This document shows positions 6,306 through 14,646 of a stretch of DNA of 50,934 bases, piece after piece. The position numbers and the translations under genes are program-made. The notes under the pieces are model-generated. The model was not told where the DNA came from, did not search any database, and saw nothing but the letters and a program-made list of their open reading frames with translations. Source of the DNA: a virus. The stretch covers positions 1-50,934 of IMG/VR virus record IMGVR_UViG_3300030382_002670. One strand, given 5' to 3'. Position 1 is the stretch's first letter; the number at the start of each line of letters is the position of its first letter.

Positions 6306-8477
6306 ATGGCGCACGAAGAAAAACAAATGACAGACGACCAGTTTGTCACTGAAACGAAAGAATTATTTAGAACCTATTCTCAAGCCCGACAAAGATGGGC
6401 TACTCATGCAAAAGAAGACAAAGAGTTTCGTCTTGGAAAGCAATGGAGTAAAGAACAACAACAAGTTCTAGAGAATAGAGGACAAGCGCCTGTAGTTGTT
6501 AATCGTATCCACCCAGCAGTAGAAGCAGCAAAAGCAATGCTGACAGCTAACCGACCCTCATTTAGATGTGCCCCCAGAGAAGATTCAGATAACAAAATGG
6601 CAAGTGTAATGAGTGCGCTTTTAACCTATATGTACGATATTAGTGACGGTAGAACCGTTGTGCGCCAAGTAGTCGATGACTACTATGTATGCGGGGTTGG
6701 CTATATGCAAATCTATCAAGACCCTATGATGGATATGGGAAAGGGTGAAGTCTGTATACACGATTTAGACCCTCTCGACGTATATGTTGACCCCAATTGC
6801 AGGAGTAAGTATTTTGATGATGCAGAAAATATTATAGTTTCTAGATTATTTACAAAGGAACAGGCTAAAAGATTATACCCTATGTATGCAAAAGCTATTG
6901 AGAATGCATCGGGTGGTGGTATAAACGTAGACTTTGATAGACCAGATACTGGTAAGTATAATGATGATTCAGTACACTTCCCTGAAGATGTTGGAACTGT
7001 TCAAAATCAAGAATACATCAGAGGGTATGAAAGGTATTATCCAGTTGTTGTAGATAAGATTAGAACATTTGAGAAGTTCTCTGGAAAAGAGGAGCTCTTA
7101 GAGGAAGAATCATTCGAACAGTATGTACAAAGACCTGCTTGGATTATCGAAGGGCAAATATTTTCTGACCAAGATAAGGCTATGGAGTTATACGCTCAAC
7201 TACAAGAGCAAATACAGATGCAGCAACAACAAATAGCTGAACAGATGGCAGCAGAGGGTTTCGACCCTGCTGATGCTCCACAAGCTGCTCAGGAAATAAA
7301 AATAGAAGAGACTACTTTTGCCCTACTAATCGAAGCAGGACAAATTGAAATAGTGCGAACAAGCGTAAGAAGAATCAAACAATGCGTTGTCATGGGAGAT
7401 GTAAAGTTATATGAGAGAATACTCCCAATTGAAAAGTACCCTGTAGTTCCATTTGTTAACACACACACTCGTACGCCATACCCAGTAAGTGATGTTAGAA
7501 TGGTAAAAGGAGTTCAAGAGTATATAAATAAGACTCGTTCGCTAATAATAGCTCATGCTACTACTAGTACGAATACAAAGATACTAGTACCCGAAGGCAG
7601 TGTTGATATGAGAGAGTTTGAACAAAAGTGGGCACAACCAGGGGTTGCTATACCTTATGACCCTACTGATGGTGCACCTATGCCAGTTCAACCTTCTCCA
7701 TTACCAAATGAATTGTATAACAATGAGACTACTGCTAAGAATGATATAGACCATCAACTAGGTTTATATGAAATGATGATGGGGAATAGTTCAGTCGCCC
7801 CACAAACTTATAAAGCTACTATATCTATAGACGAATTTGGCCAGAGGAAAATGAAGTCCAAATTAGCAGATATCGAAGGTAGCCTTGTTAGAGTTGGCGA
7901 AATAGCTATACCTCTAATGCAACAACTATATAAGACAGAAAAGACCTTTAGAATAGTTCAACCAAATAATTCTTTAGATGAGTATGTCATAAATAAGAGA
8001 TTAGTTGATGACAAAACACCTGAAATAAAGATTTTTAATGATATCACTGTTGGTAAATATGACGTTATTGTAGTTACAGGCTCGACACTTCCAAGTAATA
8101 GATACGCGGAACTTGAGTTTTATATGGAAGCTTACAAGAATGGTCTTATCGACAGGGTTGAAGTGCTTAAAAAGACAGAGATTTTCGACAAAGAAGGAGT
8201 CATGCAAAGATTTGATTATATCACTCAGCTTGAGCAACAACTTGAAGAAGCTGCAGAGCAAATCAAAGACCTTGAAGGTGACTTGCAAACTAGAGATAGA
8301 GAAAATGTTAACCTTAAGCAAAAAGTTGAAGTTGAAAAGTTCAAGTCAGGCCTTGACAAAGTTAGCAATAAAGCTAGCGCAGCAGGTACCCTGTACGAAA
8401 AACGACTTGATGACAGTCTAGCTAGTGTTAGAAAAGATATATCTGATGCTAAAAAACCAGATTCACCCCGAAGCTAG
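6306..8477 (+). CDS. Portal protein (P22-like)
   Basis: Dodecameric ring at the capsid vertex through which DNA enters and leaves. The N-terminal third shows the P22-type pattern: GKQWSKEQQQVLENRG and PVVVNRIHPAVEAAKAMLTA (about residues 44-82), then a VVDDYYVCGVGYMQIY segment. A Gln-rich insertion (EQIQMQQQQIAEQMAAEG) lies near 297-318, and the C-terminus (about 635-723) is a long coiled coil matching the barrel/crown region. At 723 aa it is about the size of P22 gp1. No strong ribosome binding site precedes ATG 6306. It lies directly after terL and before scaffold and capsid genes, the usual order. Confidence 0.88.
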   Translation: MAHEEKQMTDDQFVTETKELFRTYSQARQRWATHAKEDKEFRLGKQWSKEQQQVLENRGQAPVVVNRIHPAVEAAKAMLTANRPSFRCAPREDSDNKMASVMSALLTYMYDISDGRTVVRQVVDDYYVCGVGYMQIYQDPMMDMGKGEVCIHDLDPLDVYVDPNCRSKYFDDAENIIVSRLFTKEQAKRLYPMYAKAIENASGGGINVDFDRPDTGKYNDDSVHFPEDVGTVQNQEYIRGYERYYPVVVDKIRTFEKFSGKEELLEEESFEQYVQRPAWIIEGQIFSDQDKAMELYAQLQEQIQMQQQQIAEQMAAEGFDPADAPQAAQEIKIEETTFALLIEAGQIEIVRTSVRRIKQCVVMGDVKLYERILPIEKYPVVPFVNTHTRTPYPVSDVRMVKGVQEYINKTRSLIIAHATTSTNTKILVPEGSVDMREFEQKWAQPGVAIPYDPTDGAPMPVQPSPLPNELYNNETTAKNDIDHQLGLYEMMMGNSSVAPQTYKATISIDEFGQRKMKSKLADIEGSLVRVGEIAIPLMQQLYKTEKTFRIVQPNNSLDEYVINKRLVDDKTPEIKIFNDITVGKYDVIVVTGSTLPSNRYAELEFYMEAYKNGLIDRVEVLKKTEIFDKEGVMQRFDYITQLEQQLEEAAEQIKDLEGDLQTRDRENVNLKQKVEVEKFKSGLDKVSNKASAAGTLYEKRLDDSLASVRKDISDAKKPDSPRS

Positions 8478-8506
8478 TAACGGGCAATCTAAAGGAGATA
8501 ACTCAA

Positions 8507-9445
8507 ATGGCAGAAAATACACAAGATACTCTACAAGATACATTAAATGAAGTGATTGAACCATCTACTACAGCAGAAGATGCATTCGCATTTCCAATGA
8601 CACCTGAAGACTCTAGTGAAGAAGTAAGCAATGACCCAGTAACATCGGCTTTTACAGAGCCAGAAGGAGCAGAGCCCTCTACTCAAGAGGCACCTCAAGA
8701 AGAAATTAAAACTGAGGACAATGAAGAGCGCCGATATCAGTATTGGCAATCTGAGGCTGATAAAGCTAAGAATCAGTTAGCTCAAAGAGAAAATGAAATG
8801 CGAGAGATGCAGCAAAGATTATATGCTGGCAATCAACCAAATCAACCTCAAGAGCAAAAACAAGAATTTCCAGACGCTCCAGGAAGGCCTGAAAAACCAC
8901 GGGGATTCAGTAGGGAGGAAGCATTTACTGACCCAAATAGTGAGAGCGGACAATATTTGGACGCAATGGAAGATTGGCGAGACAAGATAGATGAATATAG
9001 AGATTTAAGAAATCAGTATGATACTGCTGTGCTCCAAGAGCGGTTTGAAGCTCAAGACGAGCAGAGAAAGCAACAGGAGATACAGAGACAACAGTATGCA
9101 TCTGAAATGGCTAAAAAACAAGAAGTATATGAACATGTTCAAGGTCATTACGGATTAACTGATACAGATGCTCGAGAATTTATTGAAACTATGTCACAGC
9201 CAGAATCCCTTACTATGGATAATCTTGTAGCACTTTATAGGATACAAAAGGGTAATGGACAAACAGTAGCGCAGAATGCACCTGCACAGCCAAGTGATGC
9301 TTTTAAGCAAACACAAAATGCTCAACAAGTGCCTTCTCCTATGGGCGTTATCCCTTCAAGCAATACTAGCGTAGACGGTAAAAGTGCTGAAGATAAAATA
9401 ATGGATAATATAATAGGTGACTTTAAGTCACGCAACCCGTTCTAA
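8507..9445 (+). CDS. Probable scaffolding protein
   Basis: Predicted assembly chaperone for the prohead. The protein is very acidic at the N-terminus, rich in Gln, Glu and Pro, with a long helical coiled region (about 70-215: KAKNQLAQRENEMREMQQRL and ERFEAQDEQRKQQEIQRQQ). The C-terminus is a short amphipathic helix, KIMDNIIGDFKSRNPF, like the capsid-binding ends of scaffold proteins. It sits between portal and major capsid genes and is preceded by a strong AAAGGAGATAA site. Composition and position, not sequence identity, support the call. Confidence 0.78.
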   Translation: MAENTQDTLQDTLNEVIEPSTTAEDAFAFPMTPEDSSEEVSNDPVTSAFTEPEGAEPSTQEAPQEEIKTEDNEERRYQYWQSEADKAKNQLAQRENEMREMQQRLYAGNQPNQPQEQKQEFPDAPGRPEKPRGFSREEAFTDPNSESGQYLDAMEDWRDKIDEYRDLRNQYDTAVLQERFEAQDEQRKQQEIQRQQYASEMAKKQEVYEHVQGHYGLTDTDAREFIETMSQPESLTMDNLVALYRIQKGNGQTVAQNAPAQPSDAFKQTQNAQQVPSPMGVIPSSNTSVDGKSAEDKIMDNIIGDFKSRNPF

Positions 9446-9457
9446 AGGAGATAAAAA

Positions 9458-10849
9458 ATGGCTGATAGTACATTTTTCAGTGGACAAGCGGGGGGTCAGG
9501 TACAAAGCGGTGTCAGTATTGACAACAACCGCCGAATATTTAATTTTGGTGAAAGAGTAGCTGAGTTAGCTCCCCAACAAAGTCCATTTTTCGTATATCT
9601 TAGCAAGGTAGCTAAGAAGACCACGGATGACCCTGTTTTCAAGTTTCTTGAGCAGAGACATCAATGGCAAAGGCGTAACTTCGAGACAGTAACTTGGACC
9701 TGGGATAAAGCCTCAGGCGAAGGTGCTGAAACGACTAACGACTTAACAATTAAATGTAAGTATGACAAGTATGGAAAGATATCAACAGGCAATGAATGCG
9801 TGTTTGTTCTTCCAGGTCAAATACTTGCAGTAAAACACCAAGACGGCTCCGTATATAGAGTTAAGATAGGAAACAGTGCAACAGTAGTACATGGTGCTAC
9901 TAATGCTGCTGGTATCGCACACAATGATACAGTAACTATTATTGATGGTGCACACCTAACAGCTCTTGATGACGCTTCTGTCGTTTCAGCAGCTGCGTGG
10001 GATGCAGCTGGTGCTGGTCAAGTAATTGGCTCAGCATTTGCTGAGGGTACTGGTTCTGGTGTTGGTTGGGAAGACAAACTATATGATAGAGAAGGATATT
10101 GTCAAATATTCAAGACAGCAATGTCTCTATTCTCTAACACATCTTTGGCTACCCGATATAGAGGTATCTCAAACGAATATCAAAGAGTATGGCAAGAAAA
10201 GCTAATGGAGCATAAGATGGATATCGAAACAGCAATGTTATTCGGTGTTGGTTCTGCTCACTCAGCTGATGGTGCAACTGATGTTTCAGGAGACCAGACA
10301 GGCCAACCTATGAGATATTCATGGGGAATCTTACCTTACACTGAAAAGTTTGGTAAAGTATATAACATGAGCTATGCTTCATCTGGATATGACTCATTCT
10401 TAGATGCAATGGAAGATTTCTTTGCTATCGAAGGTGCTAATTCTGGAAACAAGCTTGTTCTAGCTTCAAGAAAAGTTATTACTTATCTTAATAAGATAGG
10501 TGCTGGCTCTTTCTTAAACAACTCTGTTGGTTCAGAGCAGTATAGACTAGACGTGCAGAATATTCAAGGTTCATTTGGCCATCAGGTAACTATGGTTAAT
10601 ACAATCTTTGGTAATCTACACTTCGTTCCAGAGCCTCTTTTAAGGGGTCCTTGGGAAGATTACTGCATAGCTATTGATATGGCTAATGTATCTTACAGAC
10701 CACTAGCGGGTAATGGTGTTAGTCGAGACACCTTCATTGAGACAAATATCCAGGGCAACGACATTGATGGTAGGAAAGACCAAATCATCACAGAGTCTGG
10801 CCTAGAGATTAGTCTTCCTGAAACTCACGCAATCATCAAATTCAGTTAA
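9458..10849 (+). CDS. Major capsid protein
   Basis: Main shell protein, probably HK97 fold. Support: strong AAAGGAGATAAAAA site, position after scaffold, 463-residue length, and a typical N-terminus (RRIFNFGERVAELAPQQSPF) followed by FKFLEQRHQWQRRNFE. A region of about residues 100-200, rich in Ala, Gly, Asp and Thr, looks like an inserted domain between the E-loop side and the spine helix region. The C-terminal third (LFGVGSAHS, AMEDFFAIEG, VLASRKVITYLNKIG, VTMVNTIFGNLHFVPEPLLRG) has the pattern of P- and A-domains in capsid proteins of marine podoviruses as I know them. Confidence 0.88.
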   Translation: MADSTFFSGQAGGQVQSGVSIDNNRRIFNFGERVAELAPQQSPFFVYLSKVAKKTTDDPVFKFLEQRHQWQRRNFETVTWTWDKASGEGAETTNDLTIKCKYDKYGKISTGNECVFVLPGQILAVKHQDGSVYRVKIGNSATVVHGATNAAGIAHNDTVTIIDGAHLTALDDASVVSAAAWDAAGAGQVIGSAFAEGTGSGVGWEDKLYDREGYCQIFKTAMSLFSNTSLATRYRGISNEYQRVWQEKLMEHKMDIETAMLFGVGSAHSADGATDVSGDQTGQPMRYSWGILPYTEKFGKVYNMSYASSGYDSFLDAMEDFFAIEGANSGNKLVLASRKVITYLNKIGAGSFLNNSVGSEQYRLDVQNIQGSFGHQVTMVNTIFGNLHFVPEPLLRGPWEDYCIAIDMANVSYRPLAGNGVSRDTFIETNIQGNDIDGRKDQIITESGLEISLPETHAIIKFS

Positions 10850-10860
10850 GGGGGATTATT

Positions 10861-11349
10861 ATGGCTTTTACAAAGAAATCATATAACTCTGGAGCTAAGG
10901 AGTATATCCTTTATACTGGAGAAGAGATTAGTCATACTGTTGCTGGAAATGCTATAGCTGCTGGAAATGTATATTCTACATTACCAATAGATGTAAGCGG
11001 AAAAAAGCTTCAGTTTATGATTAAATGCACAGTTGCAGGGGCAGATGACCTTGATTTAGGAGTTTCATTAGAAGGTAGTATAGATGGAACTAATTGGGTA
11101 ACTGTTGTTGCTGATGGTACTATGGCGATTGACGTTGCAGGTACTAACGTTAGTAACGTAGATACAATACTTGTTGATTGTTCTAGTGCTTCATTTCCTC
11201 ATTGGAGATGGAATACTTCGAATATATTAATCAGTACTGGTGGTACTAATGGTACAACTAAGCATGAGTTACAAATGGCTGTTGAAGTTTCTGACAACAT
11301 GAGTATGGTTGCAGCAGACTTTGGTGGTGTTGGAGTAGACCCAAGCTAG
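10861..11349 (+). CDS. Decoration-like capsid protein (162 aa)
   Basis: Directly follows the major capsid gene. The sequence is beta-rich and small-residue-rich, with the segment VSLEGSIDGTNWVTVV (about 67-82) and a C-terminal strand KHELQMAVEVSDNM. Both are echoed in the next protein (152 aa), suggesting a tandem duplication. Position and an immunoglobulin-like or jelly-roll look suggest a head decoration or fibre protein. The GGGGGATTATT site upstream is good. A UUCG hairpin follows the gene. Confidence 0.7.
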   Translation: MAFTKKSYNSGAKEYILYTGEEISHTVAGNAIAAGNVYSTLPIDVSGKKLQFMIKCTVAGADDLDLGVSLEGSIDGTNWVTVVADGTMAIDVAGTNVSNVDTILVDCSSASFPHWRWNTSNILISTGGTNGTTKHELQMAVEVSDNMSMVAADFGGVGVDPS

Positions 11350-11358
11350 ATAAAAAAT

Positions 11359-11384
11359 ATATACCCCTCTTCGGAGGGGTATAT
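11359..11384 (+). terminator. UUCG-capped stem-loop after capsid and decoration genes
   Basis: An 11-bp perfect stem, ATATACCCCTC (11359-11369) with GAGGGGTATAT (11374-11384), is closed by the very stable C(TTCG)G tetraloop. No T run follows (TAACTAAGG comes next, which is the ribosome binding site of the next gene), so it may be a partial terminator or an mRNA-end stabiliser or processing site limiting expression after the abundant capsid genes. On the other strand it is followed by a T run (from the AAAAAA at 11352-11357), so it would be a good terminator for leftward transcription. Confidence 0.7.
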
Positions 11385-11399
11385 TAACTAAGGAGAGAC

Positions 11400-11858
11400 A
11401 TGGGAGATATAAGCTCAAAGGTAGGGAAGTGGTTAACTGTCTCTGCCGACAAAAGTGGCAATGGAGTAAAACATCAATGTAAGGCTTCTTTTGCCAATAA
11501 TGATTTAAATGGTGCTGGAGACTATGCATATACAAAATCTTTTGATTGGCCTGTTATGTCTGATTTTTCAGTATATTACGAAACAAAAGATACTAATGGT
11601 GATGCACAAACGTTAGTTTTAGATGGAACAGATTCTGATTTAAACGTTACAGTACAAGGTTCAGTTGATGGAATTAACTATGTAAATATGCATGATACTA
11701 ATGATATCATTAGAGAAGGTGCAGAGGTAGGTGTATTTGTCTATGATATTGATGGTTCAGGAATAGCTCCATTCATAAGGCTTAAAATAACAAGTGATGA
11801 TGGTTTTGTAGGTACTCATGATTTATATGTAAGTGTAATTCCTCACGTTAGCGCATAA
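11400..11858 (+). CDS. Decoration-like protein, paralogue of the preceding one (152 aa)
   Basis: AAGGAGAGAC precedes the start. The product is beta-rich with VTVQGSVDGINYVNMHD (about 82-98), closely matching VSLEGSIDGTNWVTVV in the preceding gene, and ends THDLYVSVIPHVS, like KHELQMAVEVSDNMS there. The N-terminal region (KVGKWLTVSADKSGNGVK) is different. It is probably a second head-surface or head-fibre protein. The hairpin at 11359-11384 may set a lower expression level for this gene than for its neighbour. Function is inferred from position and paralogy. Confidence 0.7.
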   Translation: MGDISSKVGKWLTVSADKSGNGVKHQCKASFANNDLNGAGDYAYTKSFDWPVMSDFSVYYETKDTNGDAQTLVLDGTDSDLNVTVQGSVDGINYVNMHDTNDIIREGAEVGVFVYDIDGSGIAPFIRLKITSDDGFVGTHDLYVSVIPHVSA

Positions 11859-11859
11859 T

Positions 11860-12756
11860 ATGCAAGTTATAAAAACATTTGATGAAATTCCTGCGGATGA
11901 TTATACTAATTGGTATAAATTAAATTGGACAAATACTTTTGTTTGCAGAACATTTCTTCCTGGATTGAAAGATGCCCAGGATGTTCTATTAGATGTTGAT
12001 AGCGTATTTTCAGCTGGAGCATGGAACCCGGCTTCTAGTCTATGGAATCCTATTAATTTTAATAACTTAGATGGACTTGGAAGAGGTTATCCAAGAAATT
12101 TTACTGGAGTAGGTTCAGATGATTGGCAGAATTGTACTACTGACGAAGCTGATATAACATTGAAAGTAGAAACAAATCCAAATGGAACACTGCCTGTTGG
12201 AACATATACAAATGCTACGCATGCGGGAATTTTTATAACTGGTAGTTCAACTAATACTGGAAGATTCGCATTAGACCCACTTATTGCTGGTACTTTAGGT
12301 GCTGAATGGACAGGAGTAATAACTTGGAGTAATGTTGACTTACATGGTCCAAATGGTGGAGCTTATGCCATAACTCCAATGTTTAGATATTCTGAAATTC
12401 CTGCTAAATTTACTGAGGGAACTTTTTTTTATAACTGTAAAAGGGGTAATTGTGGAGCCGCAGCTAGTTCTAATTATGGGGCGACAACTAGATGGCATAT
12501 ATATGACAAGGAAGATAAACTATTAATGGGAGAGTTATACGGAGAAGTTACTTCTGACATAGCATTATATCAGCAACAGCAAGTGGCAGTTATGGATATG
12601 GATGCGTCAAATTCTTCAATGGTAATAGGTAGTGCTTATAATATACTTCCAGCCGCAGATGGTATCAAATGGGCTTTTTTGTGCAAAAGCAACTCAAACA
12701 AGAGTACCACAGACTCAAGCATGTTCTGTGCATTTGTTAAAAGTTATCAAATATAA
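11860..12756 (+). CDS. Hypothetical structural protein (298 aa)
   Basis: Starts two bases after the stop of the decoration-like gene. The protein is rich in Asn, Thr, Gly and aromatic residues with no charged helices, as in beta-sandwich virion proteins. Segments such as NPASSLWNPINFNNLDGLG, THAGIFITGSSTNTGRF and MFRYSEIPAKFTEGTFFYNC suggest beta strands with four or five cysteines. No known family is recognised. A head-fibre or receptor-contacting role is possible from context only. Confidence 0.7.
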   Translation: MQVIKTFDEIPADDYTNWYKLNWTNTFVCRTFLPGLKDAQDVLLDVDSVFSAGAWNPASSLWNPINFNNLDGLGRGYPRNFTGVGSDDWQNCTTDEADITLKVETNPNGTLPVGTYTNATHAGIFITGSSTNTGRFALDPLIAGTLGAEWTGVITWSNVDLHGPNGGAYAITPMFRYSEIPAKFTEGTFFYNCKRGNCGAAASSNYGATTRWHIYDKEDKLLMGELYGEVTSDIALYQQQQVAVMDMDASNSSMVIGSAYNILPAADGIKWAFLCKSNSNKSTTDSSMFCAFVKSYQI

Positions 12757-12774
12757 AAAAAAGGATGGTGAGAC

Positions 12775-12879
12775 ATGAAAAGAAGAAGAGGAAGAAAGGC
12801 AACAAAGAGTAAAAGCAGAGGTAGAAATAGAAAGTCATTGAAGTCTCGTTCTAAAAAGAGACCATTAAGAAGAAGATAA
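12775..12879 (+). CDS. Protamine-like mini-protein (34 aa, 20 Lys/Arg)
   Basis: A very short gene with a GGTGAG site five bases before ATG. Twenty of its 34 residues are Lys or Arg (for example MKRRRGRKATKSKSRGRNRK at the start and RRR at the end), with Ser, Gly and Thr making up most of the rest. This is the composition of protamines and of adenovirus core peptides. It is followed at once by a second basic mini-gene. It could bind and condense packaged DNA, or bind RNA. The frame, ribosome binding site and tight packing argue that it is translated; no homologue is known to me. Confidence 0.65.
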   Translation: MKRRRGRKATKSKSRGRNRKSLKSRSKKRPLRRR

Positions 12880-12888
12880 GGAGATTCT

Positions 12889-13059
12889 ATGAAAATAGCG
12901 ACAGTATTAAAGGTAGCTAAAGTAGGATTAAGAGTAGCTAAACCTGTGTGGGAAACTGCTACTAAAGCTGCAAAGAAGGTAATTAAGAAAAAACCTGTTA
13001 AAAAAGTAGTTAAAAAAGCAGTAAAAGCAAAGGGTAAAAAATGGCTGAAGAAAAAGTAG
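12889..13059 (+). CDS. Histone H1-like lysine-rich mini-protein (56 aa)
   Basis: AAGGAGA lies four bases before ATG 12889, overlapping the stop of the preceding mini-gene. The N-terminal half is an amphipathic Val/Ala/Lys helix (MKIATVLKVAKVGLRVAKPV) with one Trp; the C-terminal half repeats Lys-Lys-Val/Pro blocks (KKVIKKKPVKKVVKKAVKAK) like histone H1 and bacterial HU tails. About 40 percent of residues are lysine. This suggests a nucleic-acid-binding peptide, perhaps a capsid-internal DNA-condensing protein. An alternative is a minor capsid protein with a membrane-active helix, as in adenovirus core peptides. Confidence 0.68.
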   Translation: MKIATVLKVAKVGLRVAKPVWETATKAAKKVIKKKPVKKVVKKAVKAKGKKWLKKK

Positions 13060-13145
13060 TGTGCTCTACAAGTATAGGAGAGCCATTTCATGGAGTTCCT
13101 AATAATAATAAGAGACGTAAAAACAACTTAAAGGCTAAAAAGTAA
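13041..13145 (+). CDS. Mini-protein (34 aa) overlapping the H1-like gene
   Basis: ATG 13041 lies inside the end of the H1-like gene in another frame, with AAAGGG about five bases upstream. The stop TAA shares its last base with the next ATG (TAATG at 13143-13147). The product begins MAEEKVVCSTSIGEPFHGVP and ends in a basic tail (NNNKRRKNNLKAKK). The exact stop/start coupling with the downstream gene is the main support. Function unknown; the basic tail resembles its neighbours. Confidence 0.5.
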   Translation: MAEEKVVCSTSIGEPFHGVPNNNKRRKNNLKAKK

Positions 13146-14359
13146 TGAGCCAAGTAACAGATGAATTAAATTCATTACTAGGGGGACTCACTCAATTAGA
13201 TTGGGATGATGCAAGTGATGTTAAGTATTATCCTGGAAGCAGTGAAATAGAGAGTTTTTGGATAGAGTCCTACAATCAAGTAGCTTTAATGGCTAGTGAT
13301 GACCCCCATCTTCTGGACGATTTAACCGCTAGTGTAGATTTTGGTTGGATTCTTAATTCACACGATGGAGGAAAGTATTGGCAAGTTAGTAGTGATATTC
13401 AATTATTAAGAGTAGTTGAACTTGGTGTAAAAAGAGATATTGCAGTTACTGATGCATTGCAGGGTTCGGGACCTTTCCAAAAGCGAAAAGCAAAAGTTGT
13501 TGATACGGAAGAAGAATGGAGCATGGCTAATGATGTAGATAGTTTATACGCATGTGATGTAAGTACTCCAGTAGCTCATATAGGAGGTGATTATATCCAA
13601 ATACATGACGGTACAACTGATAGTTTGCCTTATGCTAAATTTATATGGGGATATAAACCTGGTGAAATCACTTACGCTGGTAATTGGGCTTCATCTGGTG
13701 CTTCTGCTACATATGTACCACCTGAATGGGCTAAAAATCCTACATTAAATTTAATAGCTGCTAAAATATGTAGATGGGCTGCATCAGTATGGATGGCAAA
13801 TTTACCTGATGATTTAGGAACAAAAGCTTATATGGTGGATTCTGGCACTGGACATGCAGGGTCATCTTTTGATACTGTCGCTGATTTAGGTACTTTAGCA
13901 TCTGTTGTAGAAGCTGCTATTAACACTGGAGGTATTACTGGTGATGCAGGAGCTCCGATAGATATGACTATGAGCGATACTGTTGAATCTTTAGATGTAT
14001 GGCAGAATGCAAGCGATACGGGTGTATTTGACTATATTGATGCTCAAGAAGACATCGAGTTAGCTGGAGCTAAACTTCAAGCTATAGGGGGCAAATTGAA
14101 TCATATAACACAGGAATATAATAACTATATGACTCATAATACAGCAGCTACTAATGAATATAATATCAATTTACAAAAAAAACTAACAATGTATCAAACT
14201 ACTATAGCTGATGTAAATGCAAGAGTTTCTGCTTTAATGGCTAGAGCTGAGATACTAGATGCCGAAGCGGGTAAAACACTTTCTTTATTAATGGGAACTT
14301 CAGTTGTTGCTCCAGTAAAAGGAGCTTCTGCTCAATTATCAGAAGGAAAGAATAAATGA
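13145..14359 (+). CDS. Hypothetical head/neck structural protein (404 aa)
   Basis: The ATG overlaps the stop of the preceding mini-gene. The N-terminal half is acidic and Trp-rich (LTQLDWDDASDVKYYPG, SEIESFWIESYNQ). The C-terminal 100 residues are helical and end in a coiled coil (LAGAKLQAIGGKLNHITQEY, VNARVSALMARAEILDAEAG) of the type seen in phage proteins listed as structural and encoded just before the head-tail adaptor. I cannot place it in a named family. Its end overlaps the adaptor gene by four bases (ATGA). Confidence 0.75.
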   Translation: MSQVTDELNSLLGGLTQLDWDDASDVKYYPGSSEIESFWIESYNQVALMASDDPHLLDDLTASVDFGWILNSHDGGKYWQVSSDIQLLRVVELGVKRDIAVTDALQGSGPFQKRKAKVVDTEEEWSMANDVDSLYACDVSTPVAHIGGDYIQIHDGTTDSLPYAKFIWGYKPGEITYAGNWASSGASATYVPPEWAKNPTLNLIAAKICRWAASVWMANLPDDLGTKAYMVDSGTGHAGSSFDTVADLGTLASVVEAAINTGGITGDAGAPIDMTMSDTVESLDVWQNASDTGVFDYIDAQEDIELAGAKLQAIGGKLNHITQEYNNYMTHNTAATNEYNINLQKKLTMYQTTIADVNARVSALMARAEILDAEAGKTLSLLMGTSVVAPVKGASAQLSEGKNK

Positions 14360-14646
14360 TATTGAAAAATATGTTAGAGGAAATTAAAAAGCATCATCCT
14401 CATGTAGGAAAATCAGAGATATTAAAGGCTTTAAATAGATTTTCTGAAGAGTTTGCAGAGGAAACTGAATGTATAGAGAGTACATTTACTGTATTAACTA
14501 CAGCAGGAGTTAGATATTATGGATTATCTCAAAGTGTTAGTAATGAAGCAGACCATGATATTATAACAGTTAAAAGAATAGATTTAGATAACGAGCCAAT
14601 TCCTAAATTAATAGGATGGCCAGACTATATAGATACGGACGCATAA
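14356..14646 (+). CDS. Head-tail adaptor, N-terminal half (gp6-like)
   Basis: The 96 residues match the first half of gp6-type adaptor/connector proteins: a helix pair (SEILKALNRFSEEFAEETEC) followed by a strand segment with TFTVLTTAGVRYYGLS and ITVKRIDLDNEPIPKLIG. In the family this is normally followed in one chain by a KxGLxP-type strand and a C-terminal helix, both found here in the next gene. The stop overlaps the next start by one base (TAATG). So the adaptor is either made as two chains or has been split. It joins the portal to the tail. Confidence 0.7.
   Translation: MILKNMLEEIKKHHPHVGKSEILKALNRFSEEFAEETECIESTFTVLTTAGVRYYGLSQSVSNEADHDIITVKRIDLDNEPIPKLIGWPDYIDTDA

Noticed and set aside
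12747-13091. 114-residue hydrophobic frame on the minus strand
   Set aside because: It is the antisense shadow of the Lys/Arg-rich mini-genes: Lys codons AAA/AAG read as Phe/Leu on the other strand. No ribosome binding site and wrong direction for the unit.
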